From assembly GCA_021808055.1 (NCBI GenBank), contig JAKBCH010000024.1:1-29096 (forward strand): 29,096 bases of DNA, given 5' to 3'. Each line of letters opens with the position of its first letter. Positions within the stretch are counted from its first letter, which is position 1. Both the position numbers and the translations under genes were made by a program. The notes beneath the pieces were generated by a model. It was not told where the DNA came from, searched no databases, and worked only from the letters and a program-made list of their open reading frames with translations. Shown piece by piece: positions 16,249 through 24,566 of this stretch. The DNA is from Pseudomonadota bacterium (lineage in GTDB: Bacteria; Pseudomonadota; Alphaproteobacteria; Acetobacterales; Acetobacteraceae).

Positions 16249-16880
16249 CAACCGCCGAACAGCCGCGTGAACCAGGGTAGACGCAAACCGCCCTCCAGCG
16301 AGGCAAGGCAAACACAGCCTTCTGGGTCCGCTATTGGTTGGTGCTCAGTGGTTTCGTCAGCCTCGCCAATATCGCCTGGGCCATATTGGCCAGTTGCGTC
16401 ATGAAACCCGCCCCATAAAACCTGGGTAAGTTCCAAGCCGCCATGGCTGTGGTGAAGCACCTTGCGGCCCCCTGCCACTTTCAGCAGCATCACATTTTGT
16501 TCGGGCGCCCAGGGCAGGCGTACGCGACTGTAGCGCAGGCCAAGGCCAATCCAGAGCCAGCGGCCGATTTCCGCGCCGCGCAATGCCGCCGGAAGGCGAA
16601 GCTCTGGTGGCAGTGAGAGTTCAGCCTGGCGCGGCGGCGGAGGCGGCGCGGGTGCAGGCTCATCCAGCCGGGCCAGCACTTGCGCGAAGGTCTCACTTGC
16701 CAGCGGCTCCGGTTCAAGTTCTTCTAGCAGCGCTCCGCCCAGGCACTCCATTCGCGTTTGCGCGGCTTCGCATTGCGCGCAGCCTTGCAAATGCGCGGCT
16801 ACCACCAAGGCATGGCCAGCCGCCAGCGTGCCAGTTGCATGGGCCAGTAATGTTTCGGGCGAAGGGTGATGCAAGATCAT
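16248..16880 (-). CDS. chrR: ChrR-type zinc anti-sigma factor with C-terminal cupin domain
   Basis: A 210-residue anti-sigma factor holding RpoE inactive. The N-terminal zinc-binding anti-sigma domain has an early His (MILHHPS) and HLQGCAQC (HxxxCxxC, about 31-38). A Pro-rich linker leads to a cupin domain with the metal-ligand pattern HSHGGLE and a later His in TTEHQP, matching the His/His/Glu/His set that R. sphaeroides ChrR needs to respond to singlet oxygen. The ATG overlaps the rpoE stop by 4 bp, which couples synthesis of sigma and anti-sigma. This is the singlet-oxygen-sensing class rather than a plain RsrA-like factor. Confidence 0.92.
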   Translation of the reverse strand: MILHHPSPETLLAHATGTLAAGHALVVAAHLQGCAQCEAAQTRMECLGGALLEELEPEPLASETFAQVLARLDEPAPAPPPPPRQAELSLPPELRLPAALRGAEIGRWLWIGLGLRYSRVRLPWAPEQNVMLLKVAGGRKVLHHSHGGLELTQVLWGGFHDATGQYGPGDIGEADETTEHQPIADPEGCVCLASLEGGLRLPWFTRLFGG

Positions 16881-17509
16881 GGCATCTCCTCCAGCAGCAA
16901 GCGAAGTTTGGCCATGGCCAGGCGAACCCGCGACTTAACCGTGCCCAAAGGCAGATTAAGGGCGCTCGCGATGGCCGTGTGTGGGGTGTCTGAAAAAAAT
17001 GAAAGCTGCACGATCTGTTTTTGTTCGGGGCTAAGAGAGTTAAGGGCGCTACGCAAATGCGCTTCGCGTTCTGTGGTGAGGGCGATGGTTTCGGCTGATG
17101 GCGAAAGGTCAGCCGCTTCTGGTGGGGGCTCGCCCGCCAGATTGACATCACGCCGCCGCCGGGCGTGGTCGATGCGTGCGTTCCTGACGATGGCGAATAC
17201 CCAGGTTGCGGCACTGCCACGGGTTGCATCAAAATATCCAGCTTTGCGCCAGAGGCTCAACATTACTTCCTGGGTCAGTTCCTCGGCTTCGCTTGCTTCC
17301 ATGCCGCCCCGGCGCAAATACGCCTTCACCCTGGGGGCGAAATGCTTGAACAGCGCGGCATAGGCCTGGCGGTCCCGCGCCTCGGCAATGCGCGATATCA
17401 TGCATGCCAAAGCGTCTGCGTTGGGCGGTGGCGTGTTGAGCGCCGTCACCCGGGGTGCCCATTGATAGCGAGGCGCTGGATGAAGAAGAGGAGGTTCAGG
17501 TACATTCAC
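16877..17509 (-). CDS. rpoE: ECF sigma factor, RpoE (ChrR-linked, ECF11 type)
   Basis: A 210-residue extracytoplasmic-function sigma factor. Region 2 is seen in YAALFKHFAPRVKAYL ... EELTQEVMLSLWRKAGYFD ... ATWVFAIVRNARIDHARR, and region 4 in LSPEQKQIVQLSFF ... ALNLPLGTVKSRVRLAMAKLR. The pairing with chrR and close similarity to Rhodobacter RpoE identify the group. The frame opens with GTG at 17509, exactly 5 nt after a TATAGG -10 box, implying a leaderless, autoregulated transcript; Met37 is a shorter alternative start. The N-terminal extension before region 2 is longer than in Rhodobacter RpoE. Confidence 0.93.
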   Translation of the reverse strand: MNVPEPPLLHPAPRYQWAPRVTALNTPPPNADALACMISRIAEARDRQAYAALFKHFAPRVKAYLRRGGMEASEAEELTQEVMLSLWRKAGYFDATRGSAATWVFAIVRNARIDHARRRRDVNLAGEPPPEAADLSPSAETIALTTEREAHLRSALNSLSPEQKQIVQLSFFSDTPHTAIASALNLPLGTVKSRVRLAMAKLRLLLEEMP

Positions 17510-17514
17510 GTTTC

Positions 17515-17544
17515 CCTATACGCGCCAACCAATGTCGTGGATCA
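17515..17544 (-). promoter_or_regulatory. Candidate RpoE-dependent promoter for rpoE-chrR operon
   Basis: On the minus strand, TGATCC (17544-17539), an 18-nt spacer and TATAGG (17520-17515) are followed by GAAAC and the GTG start. The TGATCC -35 element is the known hallmark of Rhodobacter RpoE promoters. Confidence 0.75.
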
Positions 17545-17574
17545 TCGCGCCGATGCAGAACCTGGATTGTGGGG

Positions 17575-17604
17575 TGATCCAAGGAGCTTTTCCAGCCGTA
17601 TCGG
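17575..17604 (+). promoter_or_regulatory. Candidate RpoE-dependent promoter for the FAD-oxidoreductase operon
   Basis: TGATCC (17575-17580), an 18-nt spacer and TATCGG (17599-17604) are followed by AGAAC and ATG. The architecture equals that of the opposite-strand promoter, including the 5-nt gap from -10 to the start codon. This fixes the ATG at 17610 as the start. Confidence 0.75.
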
Positions 17605-17609
17605 AGAAC

Positions 17610-18923
17610 ATGATAAATGCAACAATCGGCAAGAGGAACGGGGCGGCGCGGAACATTGCCGTCGTGGGGGCGGGCATTACTGGCCTTTCCTGCGCCTGGT
17701 TGCTGGGGCAAAGCCACAATGTCACCCTGTTTGAAGCTGAACCCCGCCTCGGTGGCCATAGCCACACGGTAGAGGTGGAAGGCATGGCGGTAGATACCGG
17801 CTTTATCGTTTATAACGAGCCAGCCTACCCAAATTTGACAGCATTTTTCTCGCATTTTGGTGTAGCGACCGAGGCGACGGACATGTCTTTCTCCGTCTCG
17901 TTGCACGACGGGGCGCTCGAATATTCAGGCGCTTCCCTGCGTGGCTTGTTTGCCCAGCCGGTGAATGCGCTGCGTTCGCGTTTCTGGTCCATGTTGATTG
18001 ATCTTCTGCGCTTTTATCGCCAAGCGCCGGGTGCCGTTGCTGCGCTGGGCGATATGAGCCTGCGCAGCTATCTGCGCCAGGGCGGATTTGGTGACGCGTT
18101 TCTGCACGATCATCTGTACCCGATGGTTGCCGCCGTATGGTCCTGCCCGTTGGGAATGGCGGGCGATCTTCCCGCTGCCGCCTTCATTAGGTTCTGTAAC
18201 AACCATGGGCTGCTCAAACTTACACGTCGGCCTGTGTGGCGTACGGTGCAAGGCGGTTCGCGCAATTATGTCCAAAAACTCCGCGCGGGGTTCTCCGGCA
18301 TTGTGCATTCAGGCACGCCGGTTACGGCGGTCAGGAGGCATGGCAGTTTGGTTGAGTTGGCTTTGCCGGGCGGCACGGCAAACTTCGATGACGTGGTGTT
18401 GGCTTGCCATGCCGACCAGGCTTTCGCGCTGCTGGCTGATCCCAGCCCGCTGGAGCGTGAGATTATCGGCACCTTCCGTACCACGCGCAACGAGGTGGTG
18501 CTACATAGCGATGCGGCGGCAATGCCGAAGGGCCGTGCCGCGTGGGCGGCATGGAATTATATGAGCGGTGGCGATGAGGGTGCCGTAACCTACTGGATGA
18601 ACCGGCTGCAAAACCTGCCACCCGAGCGGCAATGGTTTGTCACGCTTAATTCTCCATGGCCTTTACGTGGCGTGGCGCTGCGCCAAAGCTTCACTCACCC
18701 CGTGTTCGACACCGCAGCCCTGCGCGCGCAAAAACGGATTTGGGAAGTGCAGGGTTTCAACCGCACCTGGTTTTGCGGTGCCTGGTGGGGTGCGGGGTTT
18801 CACGAAGACGGCCTGCAAGCGGGGCTGGCAGTGGCCGAGGCGCTGGGCGGCGTGCGGCGGCCTTGGCGGGTTGCTGATGAGTCTGGCCGTATTCCGGTTC
18901 CAGTGCTCAGGCAGGCGCCATGA
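17610..18923 (+). CDS. FAD-dependent amine-oxidase-like oxidoreductase (COG2907 type)
   Basis: A 437-residue flavoprotein. The dinucleotide-binding motif AVVGAGITGLSCAWLL is followed by LFEAEPRLGGHSHTVEVEGMAVDTGFIVYNEPAYPNL, typical of the group, and by the C-terminal FAD segment WFCGAWWGAGFHEDGLQAGLAVAEAL. This family accompanies DUF1365 and CFA-like genes in many bacteria. In Rhodobacter, genes of this type have been tied to introducing a double bond during furan fatty acid formation; that assignment is inference here. ATG 17610 is chosen over an upstream in-frame ATG (17532) because it lies just past the promoter. It overlaps the next gene by 4 bp. Confidence 0.88.
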   Translation: MINATIGKRNGAARNIAVVGAGITGLSCAWLLGQSHNVTLFEAEPRLGGHSHTVEVEGMAVDTGFIVYNEPAYPNLTAFFSHFGVATEATDMSFSVSLHDGALEYSGASLRGLFAQPVNALRSRFWSMLIDLLRFYRQAPGAVAALGDMSLRSYLRQGGFGDAFLHDHLYPMVAAVWSCPLGMAGDLPAAAFIRFCNNHGLLKLTRRPVWRTVQGGSRNYVQKLRAGFSGIVHSGTPVTAVRRHGSLVELALPGGTANFDDVVLACHADQAFALLADPSPLEREIIGTFRTTRNEVVLHSDAAAMPKGRAAWAAWNYMSGGDEGAVTYWMNRLQNLPPERQWFVTLNSPWPLRGVALRQSFTHPVFDTAALRAQKRIWEVQGFNRTWFCGAWWGAGFHEDGLQAGLAVAEALGGVRRPWRVADESGRIPVPVLRQAP

Positions 18924-19687
18924 ACGCCATTTACGCAACACGTATTACCCACACCCGTACCCGCCCGCGCCACCATGCGCTGGCCTACAAACTACCCTAT
19001 TTGCTGCTCGACCTTGATGTGTCCCCCGCACCAAGGCTGTTTTCATACAACCGGTTCAATCTGTTCAGTGTGAATGAGCGCGACTACGGCGATGGCGCTA
19101 CCAGGCTGCGCCCTTGGGTGGAGGCTTGCTTGGCCGAAGCGGGGCTGGAGGAAGCCGCCGCTAAAATTCAGTTGCTTACACTGCCGCGTTTTTTGGGGCT
19201 GGGGTTCAACCCGATCAGCCTGTTTTTTTGCCACGAAGCCGGGGGCGAATTGCGCGCGGTTCTATATGAGGTGAACAACACCTTCGGTCAGCGCCATGTT
19301 TATCTCTGCCCGGTAGCACCTGGCGCCGCGGCGCCGCTGCACCAGGAAGCAGAAAAATGCTTCCATGTTTCTCCATTTATGGACATGGCGCTGCGCTACC
19401 GTTTCACGCTCACCCCGCCAAATGAGGCGGTGGGGCTGCATATCGCCGTGGCGGATGTCGAGGGTATTATGTTGCGCGCCACACTCGCCGGGCCGCGCCG
19501 CGCATTAACTGATGCAAACCTGTTGCGCGCGGCACTTGCCCACCCGTTGCTCGGCATAAAAGTTATGAGCGCCATCCATTGGCAGGCATTGCGCCTATGG
19601 CTGAAGGGCATCCGCCTGCGCCGCTGCCCGCCACCCCCTGCCGCGCTGGTAAGTACCGGCAAAGATATAACGAGGAATGCTGTATGA
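18920..19687 (+). CDS. DUF1365 family protein
   Basis: A 255-residue protein beginning with the family pattern ATRITHTRTRPRHHALAYKLPYLLLDLD, then FGLGFNPISLFFCHE-like text (LPRFLGLGFNPISLFFCHEA, about 92-111) and EVNNTFGQRHVYLC. These are the signature blocks of DUF1365 (COG3496). The biochemical role is unknown, but the family almost always sits between a COG2907 flavoprotein and a CFA synthase. It overlaps both neighbours by 4 bp. No signal peptide or clear membrane span is visible. Confidence 0.88.
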   Translation: MNAIYATRITHTRTRPRHHALAYKLPYLLLDLDVSPAPRLFSYNRFNLFSVNERDYGDGATRLRPWVEACLAEAGLEEAAAKIQLLTLPRFLGLGFNPISLFFCHEAGGELRAVLYEVNNTFGQRHVYLCPVAPGAAAPLHQEAEKCFHVSPFMDMALRYRFTLTPPNEAVGLHIAVADVEGIMLRATLAGPRRALTDANLLRAALAHPLLGIKVMSAIHWQALRLWLKGIRLRRCPPPPAALVSTGKDITRNAV

Positions 19688-20898
19688 GCGACATTGCCCA
19701 GCCCGCCGCACGGGCGCCTTCCAAGCCAGGCAGCCTCCTGGCGTCATTTCTCCTGCGGCGGCTTTTGAGCAAGTTGCGCTATGGGCGGCTTACCTGCGTG
19801 CTGCCGGATGGCAGTTTTTTGGAAGGGCAAGGAGTATGGCCCGGCCCCGATGCCGTGATTGAGCTGCACAACACCCGCCTGCTTCGCGCCATGCTGCTGA
19901 ATGGTGAAGCCGGATTTTACGAAAGCTATCTAGAAGGCGCGTGGTCCAGCCCAGACCTTACGGCCTTGCTTACCTTAGCAGGGTTGAATGAGGCCGATGC
20001 CGCGCCAAGCGGGTTGTTTGCCATACCTGCGCGATGGTTCAACCGCCTGCGCCATGCCACCCACGCCAACACCCGCTCAGGCGCGCGGCGCAACATCATG
20101 GCGCATTACGATCTCGGCAATGAGTTCTATGCCGCCTGGCTGGATCCCTCGATGCTGTATTCCTCGGGCTTGTATGAGCAACCGGATGATACGCTGGAAA
20201 CCGCCCAGCACAGCAAATTGGCGCTGATCGCCGATTGGCTGTGCGTTCCCTGCGGCGGCTCGGTGCTTGAAATCGGCTGCGGTTGGGGGGCGCTTGCGCG
20301 GCATCTCGGCATGGCCGGTGCTCGCGTTACGGGGCTCACGATATCCCCGGCCCAGCTTGCCTATGCCCAAAGCGTGATTGCCCAAGCCGGGTTAAACAAA
20401 CAGGTACAGCTTGCCTTACGGGATTATCGTGACGAGACGGGCAGCTACGACCGGATTGTGTCCGTCGAAATGCTGGAAGCGGTGGGGGAGGCTTATTGGC
20501 CGATATATTTTCAGGCCTTGCGCGCGCGGCTAAAGGCGGGCGGGCGGGCGGTGCTACAGGTCATTGCCATCGATGAAAGCCATTACGAGGGCTATCGGCG
20601 TACGCCGGATTTCATCCAGCGCCATGTTTTTCCTGGTGGAATGCTGCCCACCAAAACTGTGATTGCCGAGCAAGCCAAACAAGCTGGCCTGGTGCCGGGT
20701 CGGGTGCAGCATTTCGGCGCCAGCTACGCCCGTACGCTGGCGGAATGGCGCTTACGCTTTCTGGCCGCCTGGCCGCGCATTGAGGCAATGGGGTTTGATG
20801 CCCGGTTCCGCAGGCTATGGACGTATTATCTTTGCTATTGCGAGGCAGGCTTCGCCAGCGGGCGGGTCGATATCGGGCTATATGAACTGAAGGGATGA
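19684..20898 (+). CDS. Cyclopropane-fatty-acyl-phospholipid synthase family methyltransferase (second of two)
   Basis: A 404-residue CFA-synthase homologue of normal length. It shows HYDLGNEFYAAWLDPSMLYSSGLY, the SAM motif VLEIGCGWGALARHLG, SVEMLEAVGEAYWPIYF, FIQRHVFPGGMLPT and the C-terminal YYLCYCEAGFASGRVDIGLYEL with the conserved Cys-Glu. The enzyme transfers a methylene from SAM to cis double bonds in membrane lipids. ATG 19684 is the start overlapping the DUF1365 stop (ATGA); the longer frame from 19579 lies inside DUF1365. Two CFA-type enzymes on opposite arms of one RpoE module suggests distinct acyl substrates or sequential steps. Confidence 0.92.
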   Translation: MSDIAQPAARAPSKPGSLLASFLLRRLLSKLRYGRLTCVLPDGSFLEGQGVWPGPDAVIELHNTRLLRAMLLNGEAGFYESYLEGAWSSPDLTALLTLAGLNEADAAPSGLFAIPARWFNRLRHATHANTRSGARRNIMAHYDLGNEFYAAWLDPSMLYSSGLYEQPDDTLETAQHSKLALIADWLCVPCGGSVLEIGCGWGALARHLGMAGARVTGLTISPAQLAYAQSVIAQAGLNKQVQLALRDYRDETGSYDRIVSVEMLEAVGEAYWPIYFQALRARLKAGGRAVLQVIAIDESHYEGYRRTPDFIQRHVFPGGMLPTKTVIAEQAKQAGLVPGRVQHFGASYARTLAEWRLRFLAAWPRIEAMGFDARFRRLWTYYLCYCEAGFASGRVDIGLYELKG

Positions 20899-21302
20899 CG
20901 TTGGTGAAATCGATTCTAACCGCCTATCTGGCGACCCTCCTGGCATTTATGTGCCTGGATGCCGTATGGCTCGGCACTATGTCTTCCCGGCTATACAAAC
21001 CCGCTTTGGGGGATTTGTTGGCTGGCAGCGTTAGGCCGGTACCGGCGGTGTTGTTTTATCTGCTTTATATAGGCGGGATTGTGGCGTTCGCCGTTTTGCC
21101 GTCGCAGAAGCCAGCCATGGCATTGCTGCGTGGCGCTGGGTTGGGGTTGGTGGCCTACGCCACCTACGACCTTACCAACCAGGCAACCCTGCGCCGATGG
21201 CCGACCTTTATAACAATGGCCGATCTTATCTGGGGTATGGTGGCTACAGGCTTGGCCGCTGCAGCCGCATGTGCGGCGTGCCTGTGGGTGGCGCGAAGCT
21301 GA
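20895..21302 (+). CDS. DUF2177 family membrane protein
   Basis: A 135-residue protein with four predicted membrane helices. The family blocks MCLDAVWLGTMSSRLYKPALGDLL and GLVAYATYDLTNQATLRRWP are clear. Function is unknown; it is a regular partner of the COG2907-DUF1365-CFA set. The ATG overlaps the CFA-synthase stop by 4 bp and this is the last gene of the plus-strand RpoE operon. It converges with the DUF5666-like gene, 14 bp apart, with no evident terminator between. Confidence 0.9.
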   Translation: MTLVKSILTAYLATLLAFMCLDAVWLGTMSSRLYKPALGDLLAGSVRPVPAVLFYLLYIGGIVAFAVLPSQKPAMALLRGAGLGLVAYATYDLTNQATLRRWPTFITMADLIWGMVATGLAAAAACAACLWVARS

Positions 21303-21316
21303 TTAAATAAAGCGTC

Positions 21317-21952
21317 TCACATCGGCGGGGTTAGGCCATACTTGCCAACACCGACGCGGCTGATGGTAACCGCGCCGTTTGTAACCTTGCCAGAGGGAAA
21401 AAGGATAACATGCGCCCCTGGCTGAAGATCTGCTAGGTTTCCTGGCGCGTACGTAACCACCGGTACACCTTGGGGCACCAAAACGGTCTTGGTCCCGCTG
21501 CCGTCATTCACCGTTAGCGTCAAATCGCCCGCGCCGCTAACCGTACCCACGGTTCCAGTGGTGTTTGCCAAGCTTCCCACCGTGCCGTTCGTCATTGTGC
21601 TGTGAGGTGCCAAATTCCATTGCCGTGTGCCCAGGCCGATGCCGCGCATTTTCTCTGGAAAAATCTGCAGTTCCATTGCCCGGTAGGTACCGCCCATCTG
21701 CTGCACCGCCGCCGTACCGACATAACTGCCAGCTTTTACTGCTGCCAAGGAGCTGGGAACCACCTCGGCGATGGCGGCGTGGGGAGCGAGGGTTACGGTA
21801 ATTTTTGTCCCGGAAGTTTCCGTGACGGAAAGCGTGCGGCCCTGCACTGCATCAATTGTGCCGCGGATTGGCAAGGCCGGAGCCGCCGCGAGTGCCATGC
21901 CGCCAATACCGATCATGGTGCCTACGATTGCTGAGCGGATCAACTTTTTCAT
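21317..21952 (-). CDS. Secreted DUF5666-like beta-rich protein
   Basis: A 211-residue protein with an N-terminal Sec signal (MKKLIRSAIVGTMIGIGGMALAAAPA). The mature part has two copies of a short beta-barrel-like unit, RGTIDAVQGRTLSVTETSGTK and a later TVGTVSGAGDLTLTVNDGSG, of the kind found in DUF5666/OB-like periplasmic proteins. No catalytic motif is visible. Role unknown. It is transcribed away from rplK and its promoter must share the 210-bp gap before rplK. It occupies the place where secE-nusG would be expected. Confidence 0.72.
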   Translation of the reverse strand: MKKLIRSAIVGTMIGIGGMALAAAPALPIRGTIDAVQGRTLSVTETSGTKITVTLAPHAAIAEVVPSSLAAVKAGSYVGTAAVQQMGGTYRAMELQIFPEKMRGIGLGTRQWNLAPHSTMTNGTVGSLANTTGTVGTVSGAGDLTLTVNDGSGTKTVLVPQGVPVVTYAPGNLADLQPGAHVILFPSGKVTNGAVTISRVGVGKYGLTPPM

Positions 21953-22009
21953 TGGAAGCCCTTTTGTTGGTGGTGGCCCGGCTTATGAACCGCGGGGCGG
22001 ATTTTGTGT

Positions 22010-22039
22010 TTGAATGGAAAATTACAAGAGGTGCTAGAC
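22010..22039 (+). promoter_or_regulatory. Weak candidate housekeeping promoter for rplK operon
   Basis: TTGAAT (22010-22015) and CTAGAC (22034-22039) with an 18-nt spacer form a loose sigma-70 match. It is offered only because the operon must have a promoter within the 210-bp gap. Confidence 0.3.
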
Positions 22040-22075
22040 AGGGGGGAGAGGGTAGGCTAAGTCTCCGCCCCTCGG

Positions 22076-22121
22076 AACGCGGGAGGCAGGGGACAGGTGT
22101 GCCCGGCCGTCTGAACCGCGG
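22076..22121 (+). promoter_or_regulatory. Structured rplK leader, possible L1 autoregulatory site
   Basis: CGCGG (22078-22082) pairs with CCGCG (22116-22120), enclosing GAGGCAGGGG...GTGTGCCCGG with its own pairing potential. In E. coli, L1 represses this operon by binding a leader hairpin before rplK that mimics its 23S rRNA site; this element is in the matching place. A small hairpin (GGCTGAGTAAGCC) follows before the ribosome site AAGGAG. Confidence 0.4.
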
Positions 22122-22162
22122 TCCAATGGCTGAGTAAGCCATTAGGATGAAAGGAGCCAGAA

Positions 22163-22597
22163 ATGGCAAAGAAGATTGTCGGCTATATCAAGCTGCAAAT
22201 CCCCGCGGGCAAGGCAAACCCTTCGCCGCCGGTGGGCCCAGCACTCGGCCAGCGTGGCCTGAACATCATGCAGTTCGTGAAGGAATTTAACGCGGCGACG
22301 CAGCAAATGGAGCCCGGTATGCCGGTGCCGGTGGTCATCACCGCCTTTGCTGACCGTACGTTCTCCTTTATTATGAAGACCCCGCCCAACACCTACTTCC
22401 TGAAGAAGGCGGCGGGCATTGCCAAGGGTACGACCACGCCAGGCAAAGGTGCGGCTGTGGGCAAGGTGACGATGGCGCAGCTCCATGAGATCGCCAAGAC
22501 CAAGATGAAGGACATGAACGCGAACGACGCCGATGGCGCGGTTCGTATGCTGGCCGGTTCCGCCCGTTCCATGGGCCTGACCGTGGTGGAGGGCTAA
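22163..22597 (+). CDS. rplK: 50S ribosomal protein L11
   Basis: A 144-residue ribosomal protein of the GTPase-associated centre on 23S rRNA. The N-terminal blocks [20 protein letters not shown] and [19 protein letters not shown] are fully typical, as is the C-terminal [19 protein letters not shown] lies about 8 nt before the ATG. It is the first gene of the L11 operon here and is separated from rplA by 4 nt, so the two are co-translated. Confidence 0.98.
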   Translation: MAKKIVGYIKLQIPAGKANPSPPVGPALGQRGLNIMQFVKEFNAATQQMEPGMPVPVVITAFADRTFSFIMKTPPNTYFLKKAAGIAKGTTTPGKGAAVGKVTMAQLHEIAKTKMKDMNANDADGAVRMLAGSARSMGLTVVEG

Positions 22598-22601
22598 TAA
22601 C

Positions 22602-23291
22602 ATGGCACATGATAAGCGTCTGACCGCTGCCCGCGCGAGCGTTGAGGCCAATAAGCTCTATGAGCTGGCCGCTGCCGTGACTTTGGCCAAGAAGAATGCG
22701 ACCGCCAAGTTCGATGAGACCATCGAGATCTCGCTGAACCTCGGTATCGACCCTCGCCATGCCGACCAGATGGTGCGCGGCTTGGTGTCTCTGCCGAACG
22801 GCACTGGCAAAACCCTGCGCGTGGGCGTGTTCGCCCGCGGTGCCAAGGCTGATGAAGCTCTGGCCGCCGGTGCGGATGTGGTGGGTTCCGACGATCTGGC
22901 TGAGAAGATTCAGGCTGGTGACATCCAGTTCGACCGCTGCATCGCCACTCCGGACATGATGGGCGTGGTCGGCAAGCTGGGTAAAATCCTTGGCCCGCGT
23001 GGCCTGATGCCGAACCCGAAGCTCGGCACTGTGACCATGGACGTGAAGGGTGCCATCACCGCCGCCAAGTCCGGTCAGGTTGAGTTCCGCGCTGAGAAGG
23101 CTGGTATCATCCATGCCGGTATCGGCAAGGCGAGCTTTGAGGCCGACAAGCTGGTGGAAAACGCCAAGGCGTTGATCGACGCCGTGCAGAAGGCGAAGCC
23201 GACTGGTGCGAAGGGCACCTACCTGCAAAAGGTAGCGCTTTCCTCCACCATGGGCCCTGGCGTACGCGTGGACGTTTCCACCGTCGCCTGA
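22602..23291 (+). CDS. rplA: 50S ribosomal protein L1
   Basis: A 229-residue L1 stalk protein that binds 23S rRNA and is the usual repressor of the rplK-rplA mRNA. The signature [21 protein letters not shown] is present (around residues 126-147), as are [16 protein letters not shown] and [17 protein letters not shown]. Normal family length with a clear start four bases after rplK. Followed by a long structured leader before rplJ. Confidence 0.98.
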   Translation: MAHDKRLTAARASVEANKLYELAAAVTLAKKNATAKFDETIEISLNLGIDPRHADQMVRGLVSLPNGTGKTLRVGVFARGAKADEALAAGADVVGSDDLAEKIQAGDIQFDRCIATPDMMGVVGKLGKILGPRGLMPNPKLGTVTMDVKGAITAAKSGQVEFRAEKAGIIHAGIGKASFEADKLVENAKALIDAVQKAKPTGAKGTYLQKVALSSTMGPGVRVDVSTVA

Positions 23292-23299
23292 TTGATAAC

Positions 23300-23550
23300 G
23301 AGATACGTTCCGGCCTTCGGGCTGGAGCGGGCAGGGGGCCGCAAGGCTCCCGACCTGTCCAAGACCGTATGTCCCTTCGGGTTTAATGGAGTTCGCTCCG
23401 CACACGGTAGATGAGGTGCCAAATGTTTCGCTTCGGCGGGGCTTTGGTGGTTCTGGTAAAGGACAGGCGAAGGCAAACGGGATGGTCCCGGTTGCTTGGG
23501 TAACCTGAGTAGGGCGGCGGCAACGCCAAACTGCTCGTCAAGTTGGAGAC
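23300..23550 (+). ncRNA. Ribosomal protein L10 leader (rplJ-rplL autoregulatory region)
   Basis: The 263 nt between rplA and rplJ hold several hairpins, including CCGGCCTTCGGGCTGG (a TTCG tetraloop) and a GC-rich stem around GGGGGCCGCAAGGCTCCC. The stretch GGTAAAGGACAGGCGAAGG (about 23455) and the following GATGGTCCCGG fold region suit the L10(L12)4-binding leader known at this locus in many bacteria. No open frame in it is convincing. Boundaries are approximate. Confidence 0.6.
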
Positions 23551-23554
23551 GGAT

Positions 23555-24079
23555 GTGGATCGCATAGAGAAGCGTGAATTCGTCGCTGAGCTGTCTGCGG
23601 TGTTCGCGGATACGTCGATGGTCGTTGTCACCCAGAATAAGGGGATGACGGTGGCGGACGTGACCGAGCTGCGCCGCAAGATGCGCGAAGCGGGCGTGAG
23701 CTTCAAGGTTGCGAAGAATCGTCTGGCCCTTCTTGCTCTCGAAGGAACCCGGTTCGACGGCATTTCACCTCTGCTGAAGGGGCCCACAGCCCTCGCCTGG
23801 TCTGCGGACCCGGTTGCGGCTGCCAAGGTTGCTGTCGACTTCGCCAAGACCAATGACAAGTTTGTTCTGTTGGGTGGTGCCCTGGGCGCTCAGGTTCTGA
23901 GCGTCGACGGCGTCAAGGCTCTTTCCGAGCTGCCCTCTCTGGACAGCCTGCGCGCCAAGATCCTGAGGCTTATCCAAGCCCCGGCGACCAAGGTGGCCGG
24001 TGTTCTGCAGGCTCCTGCCGGACAACTTGCACGGGTTTTCGCGGCGTATGCCGATTCCCAGAAGAGCGAGGCGGCCTGA
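23555..24079 (+). CDS. rplJ: 50S ribosomal protein L10
   Basis: A 174-residue stalk-base protein that anchors L7/L12 dimers. The sequence MDRIEKREFVAELSAVF ... VVVTQNKGMTVADVTELRRKMREAGVSFKVAKNRLALLAL is typical of alphaproteobacterial L10. I chose GTG at 23555 because it gives the family's MDR(A/I)EKREF start and TTGGAG lies 6 nt upstream; a TTG at 23543 would overlap that ribosome site. A short GC hairpin (24107-24123) follows before rplL. Confidence 0.97.
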   Translation: MDRIEKREFVAELSAVFADTSMVVVTQNKGMTVADVTELRRKMREAGVSFKVAKNRLALLALEGTRFDGISPLLKGPTALAWSADPVAAAKVAVDFAKTNDKFVLLGGALGAQVLSVDGVKALSELPSLDSLRAKILRLIQAPATKVAGVLQAPAGQLARVFAAYADSQKSEAA

Positions 24080-24169
24080 TTCTCGCTCGCTTGTCGCTTT
24101 TCGCGGGGCCGCGTGGTGCGGCCTTGCATTGAACCAAACAAAGCCTATTTTACCCAAGGATTTTTCTAA

Positions 24170-24553
<384 letters not shown>

Positions 24554-24566
24554 TCCTGCTTCCCGT

